Part shown: positions 32,975 through 40,855 of the stretch, one piece after another
Numbering within the stretch: the first letter of the stretch is position 1
How the letters are laid out: each line of letters begins with the position of its first letter
Source: Candidatus Defluviilinea proxima
GTDB taxonomy: Bacteria; Chloroflexota; Anaerolineae; Anaerolineales; Villigracilaceae
Reading direction: 5' to 3'
Length of the DNA stretch: 64,000 bases
NCBI GenBank assembly: GCA_016721115.1
Contig: JADKIW010000001.1
Location: forward strand, 3,921,501-3,985,500
Position numbers and translations under genes: made by a program
The notes under the pieces: model-generated
What the model saw: only the letters and a program-made list of their open reading frames with translations
What the model was told of the DNA's origin: nothing
The model's database searches: none

Positions 32975-34318
32975 ATGCTCATCACCAACGCAACGATCAT
33001 CACGTGGGAAAAAGAAAATCACATCATCGAAGACCAGGCCATTCTCATCGAGAATGACCGCATCCGCGAAATTGACGCAACTCAAAAACTCATAGCCAAA
33101 TATCCCAACGAAGAAAAGCTCGATGCACGCGGTCAATATGTGATGCCGGGCAATATCTGTGCCCACACACATTTTTATGGCGCTTATGCACGCGGCATGG
33201 CCATCCCCGGGCCTGCACCGAAAGACTTCCCTGAGATACTGCAAAAGTTGTGGTGGCCGCTTGATCGGTCGCTTGACGCGGAGAGCATCCAATACTCCGT
33301 TCTCCCCTGCCTCGTCGACGCGATCAAACATGGCACAACAACACTCATCGATCATCACGCCTCGCCCAACGCGATAGACGGATCGCTCGATATCATCGCC
33401 AACGAAGTAGAACATGCTGGTTTGCGTGCCGTGCTTTGCTACGAAGTGACAGACCGCGATGGCGAAGCAAAAATGAAGGCAGGGATTCAGGAAAACGTCC
33501 GCTTTATCAAGAAGACGAAAAGCCCGCTTCTCGCTGGGACCTTCGGCCTGCATGCCAGCCTGACACTTTCTGACTCATCTCTAGCCTTGTGCCGCCAATC
33601 TGTGCCTGACGATATCGGCTTCCACGTTCACACCGCCGAACATGAATCGGACGAATACGATAGCTTGAATAGATCTGGTTTGCGTGTGATCGACCGTTTA
33701 CAAAGGCATGGCATCCTTGGTACCAAAACCATCACCGCCCACGGCGTCCACTTCGATGCGCGTGAGATGCAGATCCTTGCAGAGACTGGCACATGGCTTT
33801 CTCATCAACCACGCTCAAATATGAATAACGGTGTCGGCGTGGCACCCATTGAATCGATGATGCGTGCAGGCATCAAGGTCTGCTTGGGAAACGATGGCTT
33901 CTCCAATGCCATGTGGGATGAATGGAAAACAGCCTATCTGCTACATAAAGCCCATCACCGCGATCCGCGTCGCATGGGCGGATACGATGTAGCGCAAATG
34001 GCTATTTACAACAATGCCGCACTGGCAAATGTCTTCTTCCCATCTGCAACGATAGGTCAACTTATTCCAGGCGCATTTGCGGATATTATTTTTGTAAACT
34101 ATTCTCCCAATACGCCATTGACCGCTGGCAACCTTCCGTGGCATATTATCTTTGGCTTTCAGCAAAGCATGGTCACCACAACGATTGTCGCTGGAAAAAT
34201 CCTGATGAAGGATCGTGAACTGCTCACGCTGGACGAAGAAGAAATCGGAGCAAAAGCCCGCGAGATCGCCCCGAAGGTCTGGGGGAGATACGAAAAAGAA
34301 GTTGGAAAGGTCTTATAG
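32975..34318 (+). CDS. SsnA-like amidohydrolase
   Basis: A 447-residue metal-dependent amidohydrolase of the SsnA/TrzA/MtaD group. Metal ligands are seen in the A-H-T-H-F motif near residue 62, H-V-H-T-A-E-H-E near 217, T-A-H-G-V-H near 254 and L-G-N-D-G near 304, all in order. The start M-L-I-T-N-A-T-I-I and the end G-K-I-L-M are the usual beta-sandwich edges. Likely hydrolyses or deaminates a purine-like or selenium-linked metabolite; the substrate is not clear. ATG is 1 bp after the previous stop; the F420 reductase gene follows by 11 bp. Confidence 0.85.
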   Translation: MLITNATIITWEKENHIIEDQAILIENDRIREIDATQKLIAKYPNEEKLDARGQYVMPGNICAHTHFYGAYARGMAIPGPAPKDFPEILQKLWWPLDRSLDAESIQYSVLPCLVDAIKHGTTTLIDHHASPNAIDGSLDIIANEVEHAGLRAVLCYEVTDRDGEAKMKAGIQENVRFIKKTKSPLLAGTFGLHASLTLSDSSLALCRQSVPDDIGFHVHTAEHESDEYDSLNRSGLRVIDRLQRHGILGTKTITAHGVHFDAREMQILAETGTWLSHQPRSNMNNGVGVAPIESMMRAGIKVCLGNDGFSNAMWDEWKTAYLLHKAHHRDPRRMGGYDVAQMAIYNNAALANVFFPSATIGQLIPGAFADIIFVNYSPNTPLTAGNLPWHIIFGFQQSMVTTTIVAGKILMKDRELLTLDEEEIGAKAREIAPKVWGRYEKEVGKVL

Positions 34319-34329
34319 AGGAGATACTG

Positions 34330-35016
34330 ATGGAAGAAAAAGCACCACTGTTACTGACAATTGCCGTGCTCGGCGGGACAGGAAAAGAAGGCAAAGGACT
34401 CGCCTTTCGCTGGGCAAAGGCTGGTTATAAAGTTCTGATCGGCTCACGTTCCTCGGAGCGCGCCGTTACTGCCGCATCTGAGATCATGGAATTATCAGAG
34501 GGTTCCTCATCTGTCGTAGGGACGTCCAACCTTGAAGCCGCGCAACTGGCAGAGATTGTTGTCCTAACCGTACCCTATTCCGCACACCGCGAAACGCTCG
34601 AAAGCGTAAAGGACGCGCTCAAGGGTAAATTACTGATCGATGCCACTGTTCCACTCGTGCCACCCAAAGTGACAAAGGTCCAAATGCCTCCTGCCGGTTC
34701 TGCGGCACAAGAAGCGAAAGAAATCCTTGGCGATGATGTTCAAGTGGTCGCCGCTTTCCAGAACGTCTCCTATGAACGCTTGATGGATGATAACGGAGAG
34801 GTTGAATGCGATGTACTCGTCACCGGCTCAAGCAAGGAAGCCCGCGCCGAAGCCATCATGCTTGTCGAAGCCGCTGGGCTGACAGGCTGGGACGCTGGCC
34901 CCATCGAAAACTCCGTTGTCGTAGAAGGCCTGACAAGTGTATTGATCAACATCAACAAACAACACGGCTCTACCCATGCAGGCATCAAGATCACGGGAGT
35001 TTCAAAAAAATCGTAA
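34330..35016 (+). CDS. fno: NADPH-dependent F420 reductase
   Basis: A 228-residue F420H2:NADP+ oxidoreductase. The opening A-V-L-G-G-T-G-K-E-G-K-G-L-A and I-G-S-R-S-S are the diagnostic NADP-binding residues of this family; V-P-Y-S-A-H and I-D-A-T-V-P-L follow near residues 77 and 101. It moves hydride between NADPH and coenzyme F420 in the cytosol. It heads the F420 gene block, and AGGAG precedes the ATG. Its stop codon is the first base triplet of a small inverted repeat. Confidence 0.92.
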   Translation: MEEKAPLLLTIAVLGGTGKEGKGLAFRWAKAGYKVLIGSRSSERAVTAASEIMELSEGSSSVVGTSNLEAAQLAEIVVLTVPYSAHRETLESVKDALKGKLLIDATVPLVPPKVTKVQMPPAGSAAQEAKEILGDDVQVVAAFQNVSYERLMDDNGEVECDVLVTGSSKEARAEAIMLVEAAGLTGWDAGPIENSVVVEGLTSVLININKQHGSTHAGIKITGVSKKS

Positions 35017-35048
35017 TTGGTAAACGGTAATTTCCCATTTACCAATTA
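35014..35048. repeat. short inverted repeat between fno and cofE
   Basis: TAATTGGTAAA and TTTACCAATTA pair around 13 bases. It starts at the fno stop codon and ends 11 bp before the cofE ATG. Confidence 0.6.
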
Positions 35049-35059
35049 CCTGTTTTACT

Positions 35060-35857
35060 ATGCCCCTTACCCTTACCCCATTACAAACCATTCCCCTTAT
35101 CCGCCGAGACGACAACTTGGCGGATATTGTTGTTAATTCCCTCAAAGAAACCAACGTACAACTTGAAGATAACGATATTTTAGTCTTCGCACAAAAGGTT
35201 ATCTCCAAAGCCGAAGGCCGGACGGTGAATCTCGCAACAGTCACGCCTTCGCAACGCGCCATCGAACTTGCGGAACAGACGCAGAAAGATGCTCGTGTCA
35301 TCGAACTCATCCTACAAGAAAGCAACGAGGTCTTGCGAGTACGCGTCGGTGCGATCATTGTGGAACATAAGCTCGGTTTTGTCTGCGCTAACGCAGGGAT
35401 CGATCATTCCAACGTAAATCCCGAACAGACTTCCGAAGGCTTAAGAGACTTCGGAAGTCTGAATAACGAAGATTGGGTCCTGCTCCTTCCGCAAGATCCA
35501 GACCTCTCGTCCAGAAAGATGCGAGATGCAATCCAATCCAAAACAGGCAAACGAGTCGGCATCCTAATCATTGATTCGCACGGACGTGCATGGCGCAATG
35601 GGACCGTTGGCATCGCCATTGGTATTTCTGGCCTGCCTGGCCTCGAAGACTTGCGCGGCAAACCTGATCTCTTTGGATATACACTGCAAGTCACGCAAGT
35701 GGGCGTGGCCGATGAACTCGCCGCCGCCGCATCACTGGTCATGGGACAAGCCGCAGAAGGGACGCCCATTGTCCATGTACGAGGGTTCCCCTATCCACTG
35801 CGCGAAGGATCGCTCAAAGAATTGATCCGCCCGAAAGAGCAAGATTTATTCCGCTAA
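35060..35857 (+). CDS. cofE: coenzyme F420-0:L-glutamate ligase, with palindrome-derived insert
   Basis: A 265-residue CofE (FbiB N-terminal-type) enzyme that adds glutamates to F420-0 with GTP. Seen: I-P-L-I near residue 12, D-I-L-V-F-A-Q-K-V-I-S-K-A-E-G-R near 40, C-A-N-A-G-I-D near 112, D-S-H-G-R-A-W-R near 172, and G-F-P-Y near 248. Residues 123-134 (Q-T-S-E-G-L-R-D-F-G-S-L) are encoded by a 36-bp palindrome in exact frame and length (12 codons), placed in the loop after S-N-V-N-P-E. The family has no conserved sequence there, so the enzyme may well tolerate it. Follows fno, same strand. Confidence 0.92.
   Translation: MPLTLTPLQTIPLIRRDDNLADIVVNSLKETNVQLEDNDILVFAQKVISKAEGRTVNLATVTPSQRAIELAEQTQKDARVIELILQESNEVLRVRVGAIIVEHKLGFVCANAGIDHSNVNPEQTSEGLRDFGSLNNEDWVLLLPQDPDLSSRKMRDAIQSKTGKRVGILIIDSHGRAWRNGTVGIAIGISGLPGLEDLRGKPDLFGYTLQVTQVGVADELAAAASLVMGQAAEGTPIVHVRGFPYPLREGSLKELIRPKEQDLFR
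35426..35461. repeat. 36-bp palindrome inside cofE
   Basis: 13-bp arms (CAGACTTCCGAAG and complement) with a 10-nt spacer. It starts on a codon boundary and is translated as 12 residues. Related to the intergenic palindrome at 17051-17083. Confidence 0.85.
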
Positions 35858-35873
35858 ACGTAGGATGTAAAAC

Positions 35874-36227
35874 ATGGAATTTGATACTCGTTTCTGGCAA
35901 GGAATGGAACAACTGATCGTCACCAACAAGGCCATCATCGACAGACCAAAAGGCACCCCCCATCCACGTTACCCACAACTCATCTATCCGCTTGATTATG
36001 GTTACCTTGAAAACACAACCGCCAGCGATGGTGACGGCATAGATATATGGATGGGTTCTCTTCAAACAAAAACTTTAACAGGAATCTTATGCACATTTGA
36101 TAAGATGAAACGCGATGCAGAAATTAAGTTACTGATCGGATGTACGAACGAAGACGTTCAAGTCATCAGAAACTTCAACAACGAAATGCTCACGTTATTC
36201 ATCCCAAACATCATGGAGCCAAGATGA
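35874..36227 (+). CDS. inorganic-pyrophosphatase-like protein
   Basis: A 117-residue protein related to soluble family I inorganic pyrophosphatases but shorter than the usual ~170. Seen: I-D-R-P-K-G-T near residue 22, Y-P-L-D-Y-G-Y near 37 and D-G-D-G-I-D near 51, matching the pyrophosphatase substrate and metal loop, while the last third is missing. It may still bind Mg-pyrophosphate; full activity is uncertain. Its stop overlaps the next start (ATGA). In an F420 block, where GTP-using steps release pyrophosphate, such an enzyme would be fitting. Confidence 0.7.
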   Translation: MEFDTRFWQGMEQLIVTNKAIIDRPKGTPHPRYPQLIYPLDYGYLENTTASDGDGIDIWMGSLQTKTLTGILCTFDKMKRDAEIKLLIGCTNEDVQVIRNFNNEMLTLFIPNIMEPR

Positions 36228-36616
36228 ATTTTCCTGAAGAATTCCAAGACCTTCTCAACGAAAAATCAAAAGCCTTATTGTTTCTTGCGACCATCATGCC
36301 CGATGGTTCACCGCAAGTCACACCGGTCTGGTTTGATATCGATGGCGAATATATTCTCATCAACACCAACGAGGGTCGTGTGAAAGACCGCAACATGAAG
36401 GCGCGTCCCAAAGTGGGCATGACCATTCAAGACCCCAACGAAACCTATCGGTATCTTGGCATTCGCGGCGAAGTAGTCGGCTACACCACAGAAGGCGCTG
36501 ATGAGCACATCAACAAGCTTTCGCTCCGTTACGACAACGAACCCTGGACTTATCGGGAAACCCAAAAGCGGATCATCTTCAAGATCAAGCCGACTCACTT
36601 TGACAAGCACAACTGA
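36224..36616 (+). CDS. PPOX-class F420-dependent oxidoreductase
   Basis: A 130-residue split-barrel flavin/F420-binding protein. T-I-M-P-D-G-S-P-Q-V-T-P-V-W near residue 24 and the R-V-K-D-R-N and R-G-E-V-V motifs are typical of the PPOX-class F420-dependent subgroup. It would use reduced F420 to reduce an unknown small molecule. The start overlaps the previous stop (ATGA) and its end overlaps the next gene, so it is coupled on both sides. Confidence 0.85.
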   Translation: MNFPEEFQDLLNEKSKALLFLATIMPDGSPQVTPVWFDIDGEYILINTNEGRVKDRNMKARPKVGMTIQDPNETYRYLGIRGEVVGYTTEGADEHINKLSLRYDNEPWTYRETQKRIIFKIKPTHFDKHN

Positions 36617-37229
36617 CCTCCACAACTTCTTGCGGACTCGTCGCTCGATCCGCCGCTTCAAACCGGACCCTGTGCCTGATTCGGTTATCGAGAACATTCT
36701 CCACACTGCCACCTTCGCCCCCTCCGCGCACAACCGTCAGCCATGGAGGTTTGCCGTGGTGACCGATTCATCTGTCAAAACAAAACTTGCGGATGCGATG
36801 GCCGTTGAGTTCGCACACGATCTTGAAAAAGACAGCATTCCCTCCGAAGAAATTCAAAAACGAATCGCCCGTTCCCGTGAACGGATCATCTCTGCGCCTG
36901 TCGTTATTACCCTCAATCTCGACATGAGCGAAATGGATGTTTACCCAGACAAGAAAAGAAAAAAAGCAGAATACCTGATGGCAACGCAATCCGTAGCCAA
37001 TGCAGGGATGCAACTGCTCCTCGCCGCCCACGCAGAAGGTCTCGGCGGGGTTTGGGTGTGCAGTCCGCTATTCGTGCCGGAAACAATTCAAAGCGTGCTT
37101 ACGTTACCTGAAACATGGGAACCTCAAGCGATGTTCTTTGTTGGGTATCCAGATGGGTCGCCAAAAGAGAAAACATTGAAAGATGTAAAAACTATAGCTG
37201 TAATGTACACCAATGACCATAGACGATAG
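36600..37229 (+). CDS. nitroreductase family protein, FbiB C-terminal-like
   Basis: A 209-residue FMN-binding nitroreductase-fold protein. R-T-R-R-S-I-R-R-F-K-P-D-P-V-P near residue 12, A-P-S-A-H-N-R-Q-P-W-R-F near 39 and G-L-G-G-V-W-V near 142 resemble the C-terminal half of mycobacterial FbiB, which reduces dehydro-F420. As a free-standing gene in a cof block it probably does that step. TTG 36600, inside the end of the previous gene, is the best start; longer frames only read the previous gene out of frame. The last residues and the stop codon (N-D-H-R-R) come from a 7-bp repeat tract at 37215-37242. Confidence 0.8.
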   Translation: MTSTTDLHNFLRTRRSIRRFKPDPVPDSVIENILHTATFAPSAHNRQPWRFAVVTDSSVKTKLADAMAVEFAHDLEKDSIPSEEIQKRIARSRERIISAPVVITLNLDMSEMDVYPDKKRKKAEYLMATQSVANAGMQLLLAAHAEGLGGVWVCSPLFVPETIQSVLTLPETWEPQAMFFVGYPDGSPKEKTLKDVKTIAVMYTNDHRR

Positions 37230-37242
37230 ACCGTAGACCGTG
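37215..37242. repeat. 7-bp tandem repeat tract at the end of the nitroreductase gene
   Basis: GACCATA, GACGATA, GACCGTA, GACCGTG. It supplies the last codons and the stop codon of the nitroreductase. With the opposite-strand copy at 37677 it brackets the four-helix-bundle pseudogene. Confidence 0.85.
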
Positions 37243-37261
37243 TGAATTGAAGGAGGAAAAC

Positions 37262-37671
37262 ATGGCTTTCAAGTTCGAAAATCTTGAGGTATGGCAGATG
37301 GCACTGGATTATGTTGACTTAATGTACGAGCTAGCTGAAAAACTGCCCGATGCAGAGCGTTATAACCTGAAATCACAAATAACACGTGCGGCCACATCGA
37401 TCACCCTAAATATCGCGGAAGGCTCCACAGCCAAAGTGATGCAGAACAAAGTCGGTTTTTGAGCATGGCAATACGTTCTCTTATCGAAACTGTTGCATGT
37501 CAAAGAATTATTTCCCGTCGAAACTATGTAACTGAGCAGGCATACATAAGTCAAATTGACCTAAAGGCACAAGAACTTGCCAAGAAATTACATGCTTTTC
37601 GCAAGTCACTTTCCAAAACAAATAAAAGAATAAGCGAGAGTTCAATCTTATATGAAACCAATGAATTCTGA
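37262..37671 (+). pseudogene. four-helix-bundle (S23/IVP family) protein, frameshifted
   Basis: Two frames give one S23-type four-helix-bundle protein: frame 1 from ATG 37262 (AGGAGG upstream) through V-W-Q-M-A, R-A-A-T-S-I and N-I-A-E-G-S, and frame 2 from about 37437 with F-L-S-M-A-I-R-S-L-I-E-T-V to 37671. One missing A in the AAA run at 37433-37435 explains the break; restored, it reads A-K-S-D-A-E-Q-S-R-F. Such genes are known inside 23S rRNA intervening sequences and near other repeats. Here it lies between inverted 7-bp repeat tracts and splits the F420 block, as an inserted unit would. The deletion could be a homopolymer sequencing error. Confidence 0.85.
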
Positions 37672-38623
37672 GACCACCGTCCATCGTCCATCGTCTACCG
37701 TCCAATTGAAAATCGTCGCATTAGCCGGTGGAGTCGGTGGCGCAAAACTCGCACACGGACTTGCCCAGATACTCAAGCCTGAAGAATTAACTATCATTGT
37801 CAACACAGGCGATGACTTTGAACACTACGGGCTGTATATTTGTCCCGATTTGGATACGGTTTGTTATACGCTGGCAGGGTTAGCAAATCCTGAAACAGGC
37901 TGGGGTAGAGTCAACGAGACATGGCAGGTTATAGAAAATGCCAAGAGACTCGGTGGGCCTGCATGGTTCAACTTGGGCGATCAAGATCTGGGGACCCATC
38001 TTGAACGAACTCGAAGGTTGAAAGAAGGGGCTTCGCTCAGCCAGATCACAAGAGACTTCTGTAAGTCTTGGGGAATTGAGCATACTGTCCTGCCGATGTC
38101 TGACCAACCGGTGAGGACAATCGTCGAAACAGATGAAGGCGAACTCGCATTTCAGGAATACTTTGTCCACAAGCGGTGTGAGCCGCGCGTAAAAGGGTTC
38201 AGATTTGAAGGGGCTGATGTCGCTGAACCAGTTTCGGGGGCGCTTGAAGCGATTACATCTGCTGATGCAGTGATCGTTTGCCCATCAAATCCGTGGGTAA
38301 GCGTTGACCCGATCCTGCGAGTCATCCAAAAGATTGAAAAGCCTGTTTATGCAGTATCGCCGATCATCGGAGGCGAGACCATCAAAGGACCTGCGGCGAA
38401 GATGTATCGTGAGTTGGGAATCGAACCTTCGGCGCTGGCTGTAGCAAATCATTATCGCGGACTTGTGCGAGGGTTTGTACTTGACAAAATTGATACGCCA
38501 CTTGACCAAAGTGTGAGGGATTTAAATATGCAAACTCTCATCACCAATACTATAATGAGAACCACTGACGATAGAAAACAACTTGCAATGGACATAATCA
38601 ATTTTATCGGAGCAACAGTATGA
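37652..38623 (+). CDS. cofD: 2-phospho-L-lactate transferase CofD with repeat-derived N-terminus
   Basis: A CofD-family enzyme that joins the F420 side chain to the Fo flavin core. Seen: A-L-A-G-G-V-G-G-A-K-L-A-H-G-L at the start, N-T-G-D-D-F near residue 50, P-D-L-D-T-V-C-Y-T-L-A-G near 67 and S-N-P-W-V-S near 214. The family normally begins at the K-I-V-A-L-A-G-G stretch. Upstream, 18 residues come from a 7-bp repeat tract, so the start is unsure: ATG 37652 (323 residues), ATG 37661, or TTG 37706 (305 residues, nearest the family start). No option has a clear ribosome site. Stop overlaps cofC (ATGA). Confidence 0.88.
   Translation: MKPMNSETTVHRPSSTVQLKIVALAGGVGGAKLAHGLAQILKPEELTIIVNTGDDFEHYGLYICPDLDTVCYTLAGLANPETGWGRVNETWQVIENAKRLGGPAWFNLGDQDLGTHLERTRRLKEGASLSQITRDFCKSWGIEHTVLPMSDQPVRTIVETDEGELAFQEYFVHKRCEPRVKGFRFEGADVAEPVSGALEAITSADAVIVCPSNPWVSVDPILRVIQKIEKPVYAVSPIIGGETIKGPAAKMYRELGIEPSALAVANHYRGLVRGFVLDKIDTPLDQSVRDLNMQTLITNTIMRTTDDRKQLAMDIINFIGATV
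37677..37704. repeat. 7-bp tandem repeat tract at the start of cofD
   Basis: CCGTCCA, TCGTCCA, TCGTCTA, CCGTCCA: the reverse-complement form of the tract at 37215-37242. It is translated as part of the cofD N-terminus if an ATG start is used. Confidence 0.85.
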
Positions 38624-39231
38624 CACTGTGGGCAATCGTACCTGTAAAGCCATTGAGGCGCGGTAAGTCACGTTTGGCTGGAACACTGACAGAAGATGAA
38701 CGGGCGGAGTTGAATCAATCCCTTTTGCAACGTACATTGAAAACATTGACCGGGCTGAAAGAATTGGAGCAGGTGCTCGTGGTGAGCCGTGATCCAAATG
38801 CACTGCACATCGCACGCCAGCACGGAGCACGGACAGTGCAAGAGGAGGGACAACCGCACTTAAACACAGCGCTTACACGCGCCACTGTGGTCGCAAAGAT
38901 ATACGCGACGCGCGGGGTGCTGATACTGCCTGCGGACCTTCCTTTGATATCGCATGAAGATGTGCTAACATTAATTGAGAGAGCCGGTGACGCTCCCGTG
39001 GTCGTGATCGCACCCGACAGACACCGCAAAGGCACGAACGCCTTGTTGATATCGCCTGCCGGGTTGATCGAGTACGACTTCGGTGATGACTCGTTCCAAA
39101 GACACTGTGAACGGGCAAGAGAAGCGGGTGCAAGGCTTGAGATCGTGGAGCTCCCTTCCCTGGGTTTGGATCTCGACCTACCCGAAGACCTTGAGCTTGT
39201 ACGGGAACTCGAAAAAGTAAGTTCATTCTAA
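38620..39231 (+). CDS. cofC: 2-phospho-L-lactate (or phosphoenolpyruvate) guanylyltransferase
   Basis: A 203-residue nucleotidyltransferase-fold CofC/FbiD enzyme. I-V-P-V-K-P-L near residue 6, G-K-S-R-L-A near 15, L-P-A-D-L-P-L near 106 and G-T-N-A-L near 137 are diagnostic. It makes the GTP-activated three-carbon acid used by CofD. The substrate can be phospholactate or PEP; with an FbiB-C-like reductase in the block PEP is plausible. ATG overlaps the cofD stop. Confidence 0.9.
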   Translation: MTLWAIVPVKPLRRGKSRLAGTLTEDERAELNQSLLQRTLKTLTGLKELEQVLVVSRDPNALHIARQHGARTVQEEGQPHLNTALTRATVVAKIYATRGVLILPADLPLISHEDVLTLIERAGDAPVVVIAPDRHRKGTNALLISPAGLIEYDFGDDSFQRHCERAREAGARLEIVELPSLGLDLDLPEDLELVRELEKVSSF

Positions 39232-39248
39232 CTAGAGGAGAACATCCG

Positions 39249-40247
39249 ATGACCGAGCGCGTTGCCTTGTACCTGCAAGATTCACATGATCTGCGGGATG
39301 GGTTGGACTATGTACGATATGCAGAAGAGAAAGGCTTTGAAGCCGTCTGGCAGGCAGAGTCGCGACTGGTGCGTGATGCCATCGTGCCGATGGCGGCCTA
39401 TGCCGCAGTGACAAATAAACTCAAGGTTGGCTCTGGCGTGATCAACAATTGGACACGTAATATCGGCTTGCTGGCAGCAACATTGTTGACACTTGATGAT
39501 CTTGCTCCAAATCGGATCATCTGCGGTATCGGCGCATGGTGGGATCCGCTAGCCAAGAATGTAGGCATTGACAGAAAGAAACCGTTGCTCGCCATGCGTG
39601 AGACCGTTGAAGTTTTACGTAGATTGTTGAACATGGAACGAGTCACCTTTCACGGAGAATTCCATCACGTAGACGGGATCGAATTGGATGTGGTGCATGG
39701 ACGACGAGAACCGCGCAACGTTCCGATCATGATCGGCGCAACGGGCGATAAGATGATGGAGTTGACAGGCGAGATCGCAGACGGAGTTGTGCTCAATTAT
39801 TGTGTCGCCCCTGAGTACAACGATAAAGCCATGGAATTGCTTGAAAAAGGTTTGAACATATCTGGGCGAAAACTCGAAGATTTTGACCGTCCGCAATTAA
39901 TTGTCTGTTCGGTGGACGAAGACCACGACAAGGCTATTGAGTACACCAAGGAATTGCTCTGTCAGTACCTTGCTCAACAGCCACACATCGCCAAAGCATC
40001 AAACGTATCAGATGATGTCATTCACGAGATACAATCCATTTTGGGGTGGCCTGCCACAAAAGAACAGATCAACAAGGCAAAACATCTCGTACCCGATGAC
40101 CTCGTCCACCGCATCACCGCTTCAGGGACTCCAGCCGAAGCGAAAGCCAAAGTGGAAGAATACAAGAAGCGTGGGTGTACCTGCCCCATTTTGTATCCCG
40201 TTGGCGGGAACTTCAAGTTGTTGATCGATACATTCGCACAAGCGTAA
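39249..40247 (+). CDS. LLM class F420-dependent oxidoreductase
   Basis: A 332-residue bacterial-luciferase-like TIM-barrel protein. A-E-E-K-G-F-E-A-V-W near residue 25, R-D-A-I-V-P near 41, and G-I-G-A-W near 95 fit the F420-dependent group (similar to methylene-tetrahydromethanopterin reductase and glucose-6-phosphate dehydrogenase type enzymes). Substrate unknown. GGAG precedes the ATG by 6 bp. Last gene of the F420 block, followed by a terminator. Confidence 0.87.
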   Translation: MTERVALYLQDSHDLRDGLDYVRYAEEKGFEAVWQAESRLVRDAIVPMAAYAAVTNKLKVGSGVINNWTRNIGLLAATLLTLDDLAPNRIICGIGAWWDPLAKNVGIDRKKPLLAMRETVEVLRRLLNMERVTFHGEFHHVDGIELDVVHGRREPRNVPIMIGATGDKMMELTGEIADGVVLNYCVAPEYNDKAMELLEKGLNISGRKLEDFDRPQLIVCSVDEDHDKAIEYTKELLCQYLAQQPHIAKASNVSDDVIHEIQSILGWPATKEQINKAKHLVPDDLVHRITASGTPAEAKAKVEEYKKRGCTCPILYPVGGNFKLLIDTFAQA

Positions 40248-40252
40248 AAACC

Positions 40253-40277
40253 AAGGGCGACCTATTGGGTCGCCCTT
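40253..40277. terminator. intrinsic terminator between convergent genes
   Basis: 10-bp stem AAGGGCGACC / GGTCGCCCTT with loop TATTG. Preceded by A-rich and followed by T-rich sequence, so it serves both the LLM gene and the CinA gene. Confidence 0.85.
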
Positions 40278-40281
40278 ACAA

Positions 40282-40785
40282 TTATTTTTTCCCCAACAAA
40301 TAATCCAAAATCGTTTGTAAAGCCGCATCTGCAGATGCGGCTTTATTTTGTTCGCGGTTGCCTTGAAAGTAGAACTCGCGCGCCCACTCGACATCGTTCG
40401 CTACAAGCCCAACCCAGGTGGTGCCAACAGGCTTGTCCAAAGTCCCGCCGCCCGGACCAGCTATCCCTGAGACTGAAACGGCAATGTCCACATCTAATGC
40501 ACGCTTTGCGCCATGCGCCATCTCGAGCACAGTCTCACCGCTCACAGCTCCAAACGCATGCAATGTGTCCCATGAAACGCCCAACAGTTTCACCTTCGCT
40601 TCATAGGAATATACGAGAAATCCGCCCGCAAAATATTCAGAAGAACCCGATACGTTTGTAATACGGTGGCCGATCAATCCGCCTGTACACGACTCAGCTA
40701 CAGCCAACTGCAACTTGCGTTCGCGTAATAACTTTCCTACTTCAAATTCCAATACACCTTCCACGTACACCTCATTGTTGAACAT
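40282..40785 (-). CDS. CinA family nicotinamide-nucleotide amidohydrolase
   Basis: A 167-residue stand-alone CinA C-terminal domain (PncC type), about the usual length. Seen: A-E-S-C-T-G-G-L near residue 30 with the catalytic Ser-region, G-S-S-E-Y-F-A-G-G near 46, V-S-G-I-A-G-P-G-G-G near 104 and K-P-V-G-T-T-W-V near 117. It deamidates NMN in pyridine nucleotide recycling. Convergent with the LLM gene. Confidence 0.9.
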   Translation of the reverse strand: MFNNEVYVEGVLEFEVGKLLRERKLQLAVAESCTGGLIGHRITNVSGSSEYFAGGFLVYSYEAKVKLLGVSWDTLHAFGAVSGETVLEMAHGAKRALDVDIAVSVSGIAGPGGGTLDKPVGTTWVGLVANDVEWAREFYFQGNREQNKAASADAALQTILDYLLGKK

Positions 40786-40841
40786 TCATATCAATATTTT
40801 TAAGTGCATGGCATTATACACGGCCAGATGCCAATCTCGAT

Positions 40842-40847
40842 TATAAT
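40842..40847 (+). promoter_or_regulatory. -10 box close to the kinase start
   Basis: TATAAT 8 nt before ATG 40856, with T-rich spacer and no ribosome site. Probably another leaderless or nearly leaderless message. Confidence 0.5.
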
Positions 40848-40855
40848 TTTTTTAT

